From positions 1 to 64,000 of the forward strand of contig JAQWDK010000009.1 in NCBI GenBank assembly GCA_028705495.1: 64,000 bases of DNA, written 5' to 3'. Made by a program: the position numbers and the translations under genes. Each line of letters begins with the position of its first letter. Within the stretch, counting starts at the first letter, position 1. The notes below the pieces were generated by a model. It was not told where the DNA came from. It saw only the letters and a program-made list of their open reading frames with translations, and did no database searches. This DNA is from Eubacteriales bacterium. GTDB taxonomy: Bacteria; Bacillota; Clostridia; Oscillospirales; CAG-382. Shown here one piece after another: positions 44,505 to 54,672 of this stretch.

Positions 44505-45380
44505 ATGGCATCATACAACAAGCCGGCAAAAAGATACCGTGCTTTGAACCGTTCACTCGGTGGCGATATCGGTGTTTATATCGTTTTAGCGATCATAGGC
44601 ACAATTATGGTAATCCCGCTGGTATACGCAATAGCTCAGTCCCTCAAGCCTCTTGACGAGCTGTTTATATTCCCTCCGAGACTTTTCGTTGTAAACCCAA
44701 CGCATAAGAACTTCGGTGACCTTTTCAGACTTATGGGCACCTCGTGGGTTCCTTTCTCAAGGTACATATTCAATACATTATTCTATTCTGTAACAGGTAC
44801 CATAGGTAACGTTCTTTTATCATCAATGGCAGCTTATGCTATGTCGAAGATCAAGTTCCCGGGTAGAAGTTTCCTTTTCCAGATGATTGTTTATTCCCTT
44901 ATGTTCAACGCAACGGTTACCGGTATTACGAACTTCATCACTATGTCCGCTCTTGGTATGGTTGATACAATCTTTGCAATCATCATACCTGCTTGGTGTA
45001 CGACATTCGGTCTTTACCTGATGAAGCAGTTTATGGAAAGCTCAGTTCCGGACGAAGTCCTCGAGTCAGCACGACTTGAAGGAGCCGGTGAATTTAGGAT
45101 TTTCATAAAAATTGCGATGCCGATGGTTAAGCCCGCATGGATTACACTTATCATCTTTGCATTTAACGGACTCTGGAACCAGGGTGCAAATATGTTTATC
45201 TACAGTGAGCAGCTCAAAACCTTCAACTACGCTATCGGTCAGATTCTTGCCGGTGGTATTGCAAGGTCCGGTGCAGCTGCAGCTTCTACGGTTGTTACGA
45301 TGATAGTACCGATTATAGTTTTCATCATAACACAGAGCAACATCATCCAGACGATGTCAACATCTGGAATGAAGGATTGA
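44505..45380 (+). CDS. Sugar ABC transporter permease, MalG/LplC type
   Basis: Second permease of the first pair: six helices, EAA loop LESARLEGAGEFRIFIKIAMPMVKP near residue 190. 291 aa. The N-terminus MASYNKPAKRYRALNRSLGGDIGVYIVLAIIGTIMVIPL is typical of MalG-type partners with a cytoplasmic leader. Binding site overlaps the end of the MalF-type gene. Followed after 13 bases by the NHL/YIP1 gene. Confidence 0.95.
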   Translation: MASYNKPAKRYRALNRSLGGDIGVYIVLAIIGTIMVIPLVYAIAQSLKPLDELFIFPPRLFVVNPTHKNFGDLFRLMGTSWVPFSRYIFNTLFYSVTGTIGNVLLSSMAAYAMSKIKFPGRSFLFQMIVYSLMFNATVTGITNFITMSALGMVDTIFAIIIPAWCTTFGLYLMKQFMESSVPDEVLESARLEGAGEFRIFIKIAMPMVKPAWITLIIFAFNGLWNQGANMFIYSEQLKTFNYAIGQILAGGIARSGAAAASTVVTMIVPIIVFIITQSNIIQTMSTSGMKD

Positions 45381-45393
45381 GGGGGGATTTATA

Positions 45394-47559
45394 ATGAAGA
45401 AAAAATTATCAAGTATACTCCTGCTCAGCCTATGTCTTATCTTCATCCTAAGCGCAATCCCTGTTTCGGCAAAGGTACCCTATCAGACATACAGCTACGA
45501 ACAGATGGGACCTGTCGAAAGCCCCGACGCATATGTCCCGGAAAGAGTGCTGAGCGCGAAATCGCTAATGGATTCACTCGAGAATCCAGGAAACGAAGAT
45601 TCACTCTATCGTTATGGCGATTTGAAAGAAACTTTCGCTTTCAGCCAACTTGCAGATGTTTTTGTTGATGCCCAGCAGTGGCTTTATATTTCCGACAAAG
45701 TCGCTAACAGGGTCATGATATGTGACGAAAACTATAACCTAAAGTACATCGTTTCAACTTTTATTAACGATCAGGGTATAGCAGATAGCCTTGAAGCTCC
45801 CGAAGGTCTTTTTGTAACTGATACGGAAATCTTTGTAGCTGACTCAGCAAATAGCCGTATAGTTATATTTGACAAAGTTGGCAACTTCAAAGAAATCGTT
45901 CCCGAGCCTGCAAGTGAAGTTATGCCCGAGGGCAACATCTACACACCTATTGCAGTAGCAGCTGATAAAGCTGGACGTATCTATGTTGTTTCAAGAACAA
46001 CAAACTATGGTGTTATATCCCTTAACAGAGACGGTTCTTTCAACGGATTCTTAGGCGCACAAAAAACAACACCGAACCTTTGGCAATATTTCTGGCGTAT
46101 ATTCCAGACTCCGGAGCAGATTGCCGCTACGATAAAGAACGTTCCGACTGAGTATAACAATATTGCAATAGACGATGGCGGATTCATCTATGTAACATCT
46201 TCGTCAATTGATCCAGGTTCTCAGGCAGCCGCAAACTTTTCAAAAGACGGCAGATACTCACCTGTTAAAAAGCTGAACCCAAATGGAACCGACGTTATGA
46301 GAAGAACTGGTTTCTATGGCCCTTCAGGTGAAATTCGCACAATGGATTTAGGTGTTTCTAAAATCAAAGACGTCGCTCTCGGACCGAATGGTATGTGGAG
46401 TATCATAGACGATGTAAGATCGAGAATATACACCTATGACCAGGACGGAAACAACTTGTTTAACTTCGGCGACATCGGTAAGCTTGTTGGAAACATCCAA
46501 AAAATAGCCGCTGTTGAGTACCAAGGTACGAATATACTGGCAGTCGATGCAACAGAAAACAGCATTGTCATTTACAAACGCACAAATTACGGTGCGCTGC
46601 TTGACGAAGCTTTGAGGAATACTCTAGAAAACAAATATCAAAACGCTGTTAACTACTTCATCAACATCCTCCAGATGAACAACAACTATACCCAAGCTTA
46701 TGTTGGAATAGGTAAGAGCAAGATGATGAGCGGAGAATATACTCAGGCAATGTCTTACTTCAAGTATGGGTATGATAGAGCAAGTTATTCAGAAGCATAC
46801 GGCGAAGCTCGTAAGGAATGGATCGAAAAGTATGTCTATGTAATCCCTGTCATACTAATCGTTGTTTTATTCCTCATAAGCAGATTCTTTAAATTTGCAA
46901 ACAAAGTAAATAAAAAGGGTCAGGTAATGAAGGAGAAGAGAACACTCCTCGAAGAGTTCTTATATGCCTTCCATGTTATTTTCCATCCGTTCGACGGATT
47001 CTGGGATTTAAAACATGAAAAACGCGGCTCCTTCAAAGGTGCAATCCTGATTCTCGGCATAACAATTTTAGCATTCATCTACAACACAATCGGAACAGGC
47101 TATCTGTTCGGAGCGCACACAGCGAACATCAACTACTTCATGCAAATCAACTTTGTCTTGATGCCTGTGCTGCTTTGGACTTCTGCAAACTGGGGACTTA
47201 CGACACTCTTCGATGGAGAAGGCAGTTACAAGGATGTATTCGTAACGACCTGTTACTCGCTGACACCTCTCCCCATGCTTATGATTCCGAGTGCAATGCT
47301 TAAGAACGTCGTCACTATAGAAGAAGCAGGTTTGCTCGATATGGTTATGACCATCGCAATTGTATGGATGGTAATGCTGCTCTTCTTCGGTACAATGGTT
47401 ATTCACGACTACTCGTTGTTCAAAAACATGGTTACATGGGCAGTTACAATTCTGGGTGTTGCTTTCATCGTTTTCGTTGTAGCACTGTTCGGTCTGCTTG
47501 TAACTCAGATTGTTAAGCTCTTTGTTGGTATCTATGTCGAATTGTCATTACGAGTTTAG
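45394..47559 (+). CDS. NHL-propeller/TPR/YIP1-domain membrane protein
   Basis: 721 aa. Signal peptide (to about 26, ending SAKVPYQ). Then an extracytoplasmic NHL-type six-bladed propeller at about 75-400 (APEGLFVTDTEIFVADSANSRIVIFDKVGNF, YTPIAVAADKAGRIYVVSR). Then a TPR-like hairpin at about 410-475 (NNYTQAYVGIGKSKMMSGEYTQAMSYFKYGYDRA), a membrane helix (YVIPVILIVVLFLISRFF), a short cytoplasmic stretch, and a C-terminal YIP1-like domain with five helices (about 545-715). GGGGGG precedes the ATG. This gene regularly accompanies DUF5696 and MalFG-type permeases in Firmicutes; role unknown. It may sense or deliver a polymer breakdown product at the membrane. Confidence 0.8.
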   Translation: MKKKLSSILLLSLCLIFILSAIPVSAKVPYQTYSYEQMGPVESPDAYVPERVLSAKSLMDSLENPGNEDSLYRYGDLKETFAFSQLADVFVDAQQWLYISDKVANRVMICDENYNLKYIVSTFINDQGIADSLEAPEGLFVTDTEIFVADSANSRIVIFDKVGNFKEIVPEPASEVMPEGNIYTPIAVAADKAGRIYVVSRTTNYGVISLNRDGSFNGFLGAQKTTPNLWQYFWRIFQTPEQIAATIKNVPTEYNNIAIDDGGFIYVTSSSIDPGSQAAANFSKDGRYSPVKKLNPNGTDVMRRTGFYGPSGEIRTMDLGVSKIKDVALGPNGMWSIIDDVRSRIYTYDQDGNNLFNFGDIGKLVGNIQKIAAVEYQGTNILAVDATENSIVIYKRTNYGALLDEALRNTLENKYQNAVNYFINILQMNNNYTQAYVGIGKSKMMSGEYTQAMSYFKYGYDRASYSEAYGEARKEWIEKYVYVIPVILIVVLFLISRFFKFANKVNKKGQVMKEKRTLLEEFLYAFHVIFHPFDGFWDLKHEKRGSFKGAILILGITILAFIYNTIGTGYLFGAHTANINYFMQINFVLMPVLLWTSANWGLTTLFDGEGSYKDVFVTTCYSLTPLPMLMIPSAMLKNVVTIEEAGLLDMVMTIAIVWMVMLLFFGTMVIHDYSLFKNMVTWAVTILGVAFIVFVVALFGLLVTQIVKLFVGIYVELSLRV

Positions 47560-47578
47560 CGGAAGAAAGGAGAAAAAC

Positions 47579-50398
47579 ATGAAAAAAAGCATCAAATCGC
47601 TGACAGCTTTGTGTCTTGCTTTTTTGATGATGTTGTCGATGATCGTGGCACTCCCGGTCTTTGCCGACGACGCTTCCGCAACAAGCGATACGAGCGGTGA
47701 AGAAGTGGAGACCTTGAACGAGGCCCCCTATCTTCAGACGGTATATGGCTCGGTTGAAGCGAAGATAGCCGTTATGAAAAAAGGTTTATCAAACGGTAAA
47801 ATTCAGCTGTATTACGACCCGGCATCCGGTGAGGTAGCGTTCGAAAACCTCGAAACAAAAGAAGTGTTGTTTACAAACCCTTATAATGTTTCGTCTACGA
47901 CCACCGCGACAAATACGAAGGCATCTCCCGACACAATGAGAGAACTGCTTTCACAGATTATCATCACCTATACGGAAAATGATAAGCAAGCTACTTTCTA
48001 CAGCTTTAAGGACGCTGCTATCAATAAGCAGATCGTTGTTAAAGATATCAGAGGTGGTCTGCGTGTTGAATACACAATCGGTCGTGAAGAAGTAAGACTT
48101 CTTGTTCCCGAATGTATTACTGTAGAGGACTTCAAGTACCTCTATGATCAAATAGCTGCAGAGGACACATTCTTTGCTGAAAAATTTGAATCATACTACC
48201 TCTATAAAGAAATCAACCCCGACGACCCGAAACAGACTCAGCTTACAGTTCAAATGAAGTGGCCGATCACTAATGAATTCCCGATTTACGTTCTTGATCA
48301 GACACTCAAATATGCTGAGCATTTAAGACTTGAGAACATAGTTAAAGAGTACACCGACCTTAACTTCGAGATGATCGAAGAAATGCACAAAAAGACAAAC
48401 TTCCAACCTAAAACAAAGGAACCGGCTCTCTTCAAACTTGCTCTCGACTACACTCTCAACAACGACGGTGTTACCGTAAACCTCGCGGCAAACGGCATCC
48501 GCTTTGACTCATCATCATACAAGCTTGAAAATGTCACCTACCTTCCCTATATGGGATCCGGCGACATCAAGAATGAAGGATATGTGTTCACCCCCGACGG
48601 TTCCGGAAGCCTTATCAGCTTTGCGGATGTTAAGGGTAAAGCGGTTACAATTACCGATAACCTTTACGGACACGACTACGCGTTCCACGATATAACCGCG
48701 GGCGCAAACAGAGAAGTCATGCGTCTCCCGGTATTCGGTATGGTTCAAAACCTTATCAGATACAGGAGAGAAATAGAAATACAAGAAGTGATCGACGACG
48801 AAGGTAATATCACCGAGAAAGAAGTTGCGGTGGATGTTGAAGTACCGTCACCCGTAGGCTACCTTGCAATCATCGAAAACGGTTCGTCGCTCTCTCAGAT
48901 CACAATCGACAACAGCGGTATAAAGCACAACCATATCACTGTTTACACAAAATTTAACCCGCGTCCTAAGGATAAATACAAACTTGATGGCGGACTTTCC
49001 GCAGGCTCTAACGCTATGTGGACCGTTGAATCGAAGCGTAAATATACCGGAGACTTTACAATCAGGTATATAATGCTCAAGGACGAGGAAGCAACATATG
49101 CGGGTATGGCGAGAACATTCCAGAACTATCTCGTAGAGAAGGGTGTTTTAACAAAGCTCGAAGAAAAAGAGTCGAATATACCCCTCTACCTTGAAACACT
49201 TGGAGCGATCGAGTCAACAAAACGTGTTATGGGTGTGCCGATTGATACTATGGCACCGCTTTCATCCTTTAATTTGACTCAAGATTATCTCAACAAACTC
49301 ATTGAGCAGGATGTATCGAATATCAAATTGAAGCTCACAGGTTGGTACAATGGCGGATTGACCTCCACCGTTCCGTATGACTTGAACATCGAGAAATCCC
49401 TCGGCGGCAGTGATGGTTTCAAGAACCTTATATCCTACGCCAAAGAAAAGAATATCGAACTCTTCCCTGATCTCGAATTTGTATTCGTTAGCAAAGACAA
49501 ATCGTTCGACGGCTTTGATCCTCAGAAAGAAGCTGTAAAGACGATTGACAACCGTTCGACGAGATACAGAGAATACGACTATCTCTTCCAGGCATATAGA
49601 CCCGAACCCAAAAACTTCATAAGTGCGAACGTTGTTACGAAGTTCTATGAAAAAGCTTATGGACAGTATTCACAGTACAATGTCGGCGGAATCGGCGTTT
49701 CGAATTTAGGTTCAATCTTGAACTCCGACTTCAACAAAAAAGCTCAGCTCAATAGAGAAGACTCCGTAATGCTGTACACCCGTCTTCTTGCGAAGATAAA
49801 GGAACAGAACGGAAATGTCCTTATCAGTGGTGGTAACTACTACGCACTGCAGTATGCGACAGATATTATTAATGTATCTCTCGAAAACTCCAGAAGTATC
49901 TACTCAAAAGCAAGCGTTCCATTCATGGGAATGGTTCTCCATGGCTATAAGGAATTTTCGGGCACAGCAATAAACCTCGCAGGTGACTATCGCTATGAGC
50001 TGCTCAAAACGATTGAGAACGGCGCATATCCGTACTTCATCCTTGCACTCGAAAACTCTTCGGAGCTTATCGAGTCAGGTTACACCGAATACTATTCGGT
50101 ACGTGCGAGCATCTGGCTTGAGACTATTATAGATACCTATAAAGAGCTCAATGCTGCAACAAACGATGTTATGTATGCGAAGATGGTAAACCACGAATTC
50201 CTTGACAAAGAAAGCAGAGTTGTCAGAGTAACTTATGATAACGGAATATCCTTTGTTATAAACTATACTCTCAACGATTATACGCTTGAGTTGACCGACG
50301 ATGAGGGTGAAGTTACAGAGACATTCATAATTCCATCCGAAGACTTCGTAAAGTTTGACAAGAGCGGCAAGGTAGTAAATCTTAAGGAGGCAGGATAA
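47579..50398 (+). CDS. DUF5696 secreted protein, glycoside-hydrolase-like
   Basis: 939 aa. The signal peptide MKKSIKSLTALCLAFLMMLS...FADDAS lacks a lipobox. An N-terminal beta-rich domain of about 300 residues (GKIQLYYDPASGEVAFENLETKEVLFTNPYNVS) precedes a DUF5696 TIM-barrel-like region that resembles GH-type alpha-galactosidase folds: LKLTGWYNGGLTSTVPYDLN, ELFPDLEFVFVSKD, VGGIGVSNLGSILNSDF, and VLISGGNYYALQYATDIINVSLENS. Catalytic activity is not proven; conserved acidic residues (WYNGG, DLEF) are present. Start ATG 47579 has AGGAG just upstream; earlier in-frame codons lie inside the previous gene. Its stop overlaps the next ATG by one base. Confidence 0.8.
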   Translation: MKKSIKSLTALCLAFLMMLSMIVALPVFADDASATSDTSGEEVETLNEAPYLQTVYGSVEAKIAVMKKGLSNGKIQLYYDPASGEVAFENLETKEVLFTNPYNVSSTTTATNTKASPDTMRELLSQIIITYTENDKQATFYSFKDAAINKQIVVKDIRGGLRVEYTIGREEVRLLVPECITVEDFKYLYDQIAAEDTFFAEKFESYYLYKEINPDDPKQTQLTVQMKWPITNEFPIYVLDQTLKYAEHLRLENIVKEYTDLNFEMIEEMHKKTNFQPKTKEPALFKLALDYTLNNDGVTVNLAANGIRFDSSSYKLENVTYLPYMGSGDIKNEGYVFTPDGSGSLISFADVKGKAVTITDNLYGHDYAFHDITAGANREVMRLPVFGMVQNLIRYRREIEIQEVIDDEGNITEKEVAVDVEVPSPVGYLAIIENGSSLSQITIDNSGIKHNHITVYTKFNPRPKDKYKLDGGLSAGSNAMWTVESKRKYTGDFTIRYIMLKDEEATYAGMARTFQNYLVEKGVLTKLEEKESNIPLYLETLGAIESTKRVMGVPIDTMAPLSSFNLTQDYLNKLIEQDVSNIKLKLTGWYNGGLTSTVPYDLNIEKSLGGSDGFKNLISYAKEKNIELFPDLEFVFVSKDKSFDGFDPQKEAVKTIDNRSTRYREYDYLFQAYRPEPKNFISANVVTKFYEKAYGQYSQYNVGGIGVSNLGSILNSDFNKKAQLNREDSVMLYTRLLAKIKEQNGNVLISGGNYYALQYATDIINVSLENSRSIYSKASVPFMGMVLHGYKEFSGTAINLAGDYRYELLKTIENGAYPYFILALENSSELIESGYTEYYSVRASIWLETIIDTYKELNAATNDVMYAKMVNHEFLDKESRVVRVTYDNGISFVINYTLNDYTLELTDDEGEVTETFIIPSEDFVKFDKSGKVVNLKEAG

Positions 50399-51399
50399 TG
50401 AATAAAGCAGTTAACCCAAAAATGAATATCCAGTCCTCTCCCGCGAAAAGAAGAAAAAGAGTATCGCTTAACCAGAAGAAGGAACGAATAGGATGGCTTT
50501 TTATACTACCCTTCGTCATCGGCTTCATAGCGATATATGTTCCGGTAATTTTTGAATCGATCTACTACAGCTTTGTTAAAAGCCAGTCGGTCGCCGGCGC
50601 AGGAAACATCTACATTCAAGTCGGATTTGAAAACTATCGCTACGCGCTCTTTACCGATCCAGACTTCTTCCAGCTCCTCCTCAGCAACCTCTCAGAGCTT
50701 GCACTTAATGTACCGGCAATAGTTATCTTCTCACTGTTCCTCGCAATCCTTCTTAACCAGAAGATGATAGGAAGAGCAGCGTTCAGAGCGATATTCTTCA
50801 TACCGGTTATTACATCCACGGGTATTATTGAAACAATAAATATCCAAGCGAGCCTTGTTGAGAACATGCAGAACCTCCAACAGCTTGAAGGCGGTACAAC
50901 GGGTATTACACAATCCGCAACAGAGCAGATTTTACAGGTTGCAGACATATCAAGACTTTTCAACAACATGTTTATCGGTCGTGAGTTGATAGAGCCTGTC
51001 GTTGGTCTTGTCAACCAGGTGTACTCACTTGTTGACAGAACCGGTGTTCAGATGCTGATCTTCCTTGCGGGTCTCCAGTCCATATCGCCGAGCATATACG
51101 AATCATGCTATATGGAAGGCGCGTCGGAATGGGAAACCTTCTGGAAAATCACAATCCCGATGATCAGCCCGATGATTCTCGTAAACTTGATTTATACGAT
51201 AATCGACTCGTTCACCCGCCAGTCGAACAGCGTAATGAACTTTATTGCTGACACGATCAGCGGCAAAAAGGGACCGGACGGTTATACACACGGTACTGCG
51301 ATGGCGTGGATTTACTTCTTGTTCATCATCATTATCGTAGCATTGATCGGAGCCATATTCTCAACAGCCTACGTCTTCTATCAGCGTAGAGAAAAGTAA
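50398..51399 (+). CDS. Sugar ABC transporter permease, MalF/LplB type (second pair)
   Basis: 333 aa. Longer cytoplasmic N-terminus, first helix IGWLFILPFVIGFIAIYVPVIF, EAA loop YESCYMEGASEWETFWKITIPMISP near residue 230. An extended periplasmic loop of about 50 residues (SLVENMQNLQQLEGGTTGITQSATEQILQV) is larger than in the first pair. TAATG overlap with the DUF5696 gene, so translationally coupled. Confidence 0.93.
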   Translation: MNKAVNPKMNIQSSPAKRRKRVSLNQKKERIGWLFILPFVIGFIAIYVPVIFESIYYSFVKSQSVAGAGNIYIQVGFENYRYALFTDPDFFQLLLSNLSELALNVPAIVIFSLFLAILLNQKMIGRAAFRAIFFIPVITSTGIIETINIQASLVENMQNLQQLEGGTTGITQSATEQILQVADISRLFNNMFIGRELIEPVVGLVNQVYSLVDRTGVQMLIFLAGLQSISPSIYESCYMEGASEWETFWKITIPMISPMILVNLIYTIIDSFTRQSNSVMNFIADTISGKKGPDGYTHGTAMAWIYFLFIIIIVALIGAIFSTAYVFYQRREK

Positions 51400-51411
51400 G
51401 GAGGAGAAAAA

Positions 51412-52431
51412 ATGGACGTTTTTACAAAACCACGTTACGGCTCAAAGGTTAAGTTTGAAGGTCAGCTCTCCTTCTTCCAGAGATTGAGATATAAATACCT
51501 TACAACCTATTTTCTAAAATCTTTCATCTTGAAAATCGTCAGATTTGTCTTTCTTTTAGGTGTTGCCTATATTATTATCTTCCCGTTTATATCCAAAATT
51601 GCAGGTTCATTTATGGGTATAGAGGACTTCGTTGACGTTCAAGTCAAGCTTATACCGAAGAACTTTACACTCGATACCTATAAGGGTATAATCATCGGAA
51701 ATAAGTATTGGGAACTCTTCTGGCACTCAGCGGTACTTTCCGTTGGCTTAGGTCTAATTCAGACAATGGTCGCAGCTCTCGTCGGTTATGGATTCGCTAA
51801 GTTCAAGTTCAAAGGAAGCTCGATATTCTTCCTTGGCGTTATGCTTACGATGATTATACCTCACCAGACTCTTCAGATGGCCTTATTTATGAAGTTCAGA
51901 AACTTTGATATACTTGGAATTGTTTCCTTACTTTCAAAGATTTTTGGCTTTGCACAGCCTAATCTGATCGGTTCACCGATACCGATGATATTGATGTCAG
52001 CAACGGGACTGTATTTCAAGAACGGACTTTTCATATTCGTTATGAGACAGTTCTTCAATGGTGTACCAGATGAGCTTGAAGAAGCTGCTTATGTTGATGG
52101 CGCAGGTTCCTTCAGAACATTCTTCAAAATCATTCTTCCGATTTCGATTCCAATGCTGGTTACGATTTTTATGTTCGCTTTCTCATGGCAGTGGACGGAC
52201 ACGTATTATATAGGAGTATTCATGCCCAGCAGAGCAAACTTCCAGGTAATGGCCGACCTTGTTAAGGTTCCGAAAGCACTCCAAGCTACGGGATTTGCAG
52301 GTGAATCAGCTTATAACAAGGCGATTCTTAATACAACAGGTATTCTGATTCTCCTACCGCTCGTTATCATCTACTTGTTCGCTCAGAAGACTCTAATTCA
52401 GGGTATTGAACGTACAGGCGTTACCGGATAA
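51412..52431 (+). CDS. Sugar ABC transporter permease, MalG/LplC type (second pair)
   Basis: 339 aa. A 40-residue cytoplasmic N-terminus with basic residues, six helices, EAA loop LEEAAYVDGAGSFRTFFKIILPISIP near residue 225. GGAGG lies 6-7 bases before the ATG. Last gene of the locus, followed by a bidirectional terminator. Confidence 0.93.
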   Translation: MDVFTKPRYGSKVKFEGQLSFFQRLRYKYLTTYFLKSFILKIVRFVFLLGVAYIIIFPFISKIAGSFMGIEDFVDVQVKLIPKNFTLDTYKGIIIGNKYWELFWHSAVLSVGLGLIQTMVAALVGYGFAKFKFKGSSIFFLGVMLTMIIPHQTLQMALFMKFRNFDILGIVSLLSKIFGFAQPNLIGSPIPMILMSATGLYFKNGLFIFVMRQFFNGVPDELEEAAYVDGAGSFRTFFKIILPISIPMLVTIFMFAFSWQWTDTYYIGVFMPSRANFQVMADLVKVPKALQATGFAGESAYNKAILNTTGILILLPLVIIYLFAQKTLIQGIERTGVTG

Positions 52432-52451
52432 TAACAATTACAACAACACAA

Positions 52452-52484
52452 AAACATCCCCGAACTCGAAGTTCGGGGATGTTT
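52452..52484. terminator. Bidirectional terminator
   Basis: AACATCCCCGAAC pairs with GTTCGGGGATGTT around TCGAA; T runs exist in both directions, serving the sugar locus (+) and the propeller protein gene (-). Confidence 0.9.
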
Positions 52485-52506
52485 GTTTTAGTTTTAGTGG
52501 GATTTA

Positions 52507-54672
52507 TTAATCGAATATAAAGCTGTCAGTTCTTTCGTAGTCGTTCATATCGTAAGAAAAGATTCCTTGGTTCACAGCTATGATATAAACATGATCGCCT
52601 ATATAAAGGCCTCTCATCTCGTTGTAATAGTAGTTTTCGGTGTCGCTGAAAATATCAATAGCAGCGCGCTGTACGAATTCACCATCAACATAGCTGTAGA
52701 CATAGTACATTCTCTTCACTGAAGAGTAGTTTTCGTTATAACTGTAACCTGGGAAGCCAATAAAGTTCTTTTCGCTATCTACAATTATCGCTTTATGCTG
52801 ATACTGAGCTTCGCTATAACCAAAACCAAGTTTGGTAATAGACTTTTCTGTTACATTTGTCTTGTCTGTAACATCGAACATCGATAACTTAAGACCTGTA
52901 GTTCTTCCCTCGTTGTCAGCGTCCATACCGAGTCCGAATAGCAGATTGTCGTTCCATGAGTGCATGTAGTTGGAAAAACCGGGAATCTTCAGCTCGCTAA
53001 GGATGCGTGGATTTGTTTTATCGGATAGGTCGACTGCGAAGAGCGGGTCGGTTTGACGGAATGTTACCATATATCCGATATCACCGTCAAAGCGGACTGA
53101 ATAGATTCTTTCATCCATCCCCATTTTCTCTATAACACCGAGAGGTTTTAGGTCAAGACTGAGTACATACAGGTTGTTGTAGTTCGCTGTTTCATAATTA
53201 TCAAACACAGGGATATCAGAATTTGAAGCATCTTTAGAAATAGCGGAAACCTCATAAGTGTATTCACCTACAGTCGTTGCAATTCTGAAAGCGCCGTCAT
53301 ACTCATCCATAGAAAACTGGTTTAAAAGATTTCCTTCTACAGTACCGCTTGCTTTGAAATCAACCACACCTTTTTCGGTGGAAAAGCGGTAAATGTTTGT
53401 TTTCGAAACAAGTCTGATCTTTTCGCCGACTTCATAAACTTCGCTATTTGTATCATTAATATCACCATCAACAAAACTGGATCTCCATCCCCAGCCCCAT
53501 CCCCAAATACTACTTGAGTAATCATAAGCTGCGATATAGATGTTTTTTCCGTTTGAATAGATTTGGCCGGTAACGCCGAGAACTGCTTCACTGGATGTGT
53601 GGCTCTGCGGTTTTGTGAGATCAATGCCGGTCAGAACTGTATAGTAAGGGTATGCAAAATTTTCTGCCATTTGGATATTGGATTCAGACACAAAGGTCTT
53701 TTTGTTGTAGGAAGAAGCTAAGGGTACATAGGTCTCGGGATAAGCTTCATCCGGGGATTGCGTATAGAAGGTTGAAGCAAGGTAAAGGTAGTTGTCAACC
53801 ATTCTTGAAGACGAATAGCTACCACTCTGGAAGAGCTCGTTGACGAAAACAGGATTTGAACGGTCAATTATATCGTATATTTCAACCGCGGTTATACTGA
53901 TGTCGTAATTATACCGATATGCTCCGGATTCTGCGGTTGATTTTGCGGTTTTCATATATCCGGTCTTTACAATTACGAGGGTATCGCCATAAAGCAGTAT
54001 TTCGGATACAGCATAATACTGTCCTTCTGTCATTCTGGGTTTTATAACAGATACCTTTTCCACATTACCGTCATTAGCAGACAGGATGTAGACAGAATCG
54101 ACTGGGGCCTTTTTCTCGGGGTAGCCGTCAGGATAAGCGACATCGTCAACGGCAATACCGCCTCCGTAGTAACCATATCCTCCCTTATTAGTAATATAGA
54201 TATATTCACCATCTGTTTTTACGATATCCGCTTCCTGAACACCTTTAACCTGGTTATTGGTGTCGGAAAAATCATCTTTTGATGCGCCGCCTTTTGATTC
54301 ACTGTCTGTTGCTGGTGCTCCAATACTGGATTCGAGGACAACATCATACTGATAGCGAACAATGTTCTTGTAAGCTCCGTTTATCTTATCAAACAAGCTC
54401 AGATAGCTTGTTACAGGCTTAAGCGGCACTAAAGAGTTGTTGTTCTTAACTTGGTCGGGCGTGTAGTCGTGACCTCCGCCCCTCTGCATCTGGTAAATAC
54501 CTGAGAAGACAGCTGTAAATAGGATCGCAACGCAGAGAATTACAGGTGTCAAACGCCTCATAACACCGCCGCTTGTTCTTTCATCGCCTTTGTGTTTTAG
54601 CACTTCGTTCAATGAGTCAGCAGAGTATGTGATTTTGTTCAGATCGGATTTGTACTTGTTTTTAAAGTTCAT
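52507..54672 (-). CDS. Membrane-anchored beta-propeller protein, likely anti-sigma partner
   Basis: About 721 aa. A cytoplasmic N-terminus of about 40 residues (MNFKNKYKSDLNKITYSADSLNEVLKHKG), one membrane helix (VILCVAILFTAVFSGIY), then an extracytoplasmic domain of the COG4880 type (secreted C-terminal beta-propeller distantly related to WD-40): repeated Y/V-rich strands such as YIYITNKGGYGYYGGG, VYILSANDGNVEK, NYLYLASTFY. The start at 54672 overlaps the sigma factor gene by 11 bases, with AAAGGGA upstream. Sigma overlap and a short cytoplasmic tail suggest it controls the sigma factor, as in other sigma/anti-sigma pairs; the tail lacks a recognised zinc anti-sigma (HxxxCxxC) motif. That role is inference. 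Confidence 0.75.
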   Translation of the reverse strand: MNFKNKYKSDLNKITYSADSLNEVLKHKGDERTSGGVMRRLTPVILCVAILFTAVFSGIYQMQRGGGHDYTPDQVKNNNSLVPLKPVTSYLSLFDKINGAYKNIVRYQYDVVLESSIGAPATDSESKGGASKDDFSDTNNQVKGVQEADIVKTDGEYIYITNKGGYGYYGGGIAVDDVAYPDGYPEKKAPVDSVYILSANDGNVEKVSVIKPRMTEGQYYAVSEILLYGDTLVIVKTGYMKTAKSTAESGAYRYNYDISITAVEIYDIIDRSNPVFVNELFQSGSYSSSRMVDNYLYLASTFYTQSPDEAYPETYVPLASSYNKKTFVSESNIQMAENFAYPYYTVLTGIDLTKPQSHTSSEAVLGVTGQIYSNGKNIYIAAYDYSSSIWGWGWGWRSSFVDGDINDTNSEVYEVGEKIRLVSKTNIYRFSTEKGVVDFKASGTVEGNLLNQFSMDEYDGAFRIATTVGEYTYEVSAISKDASNSDIPVFDNYETANYNNLYVLSLDLKPLGVIEKMGMDERIYSVRFDGDIGYMVTFRQTDPLFAVDLSDKTNPRILSELKIPGFSNYMHSWNDNLLFGLGMDADNEGRTTGLKLSMFDVTDKTNVTEKSITKLGFGYSEAQYQHKAIIVDSEKNFIGFPGYSYNENYSSVKRMYYVYSYVDGEFVQRAAIDIFSDTENYYYNEMRGLYIGDHVYIIAVNQGIFSYDMNDYERTDSFIFD

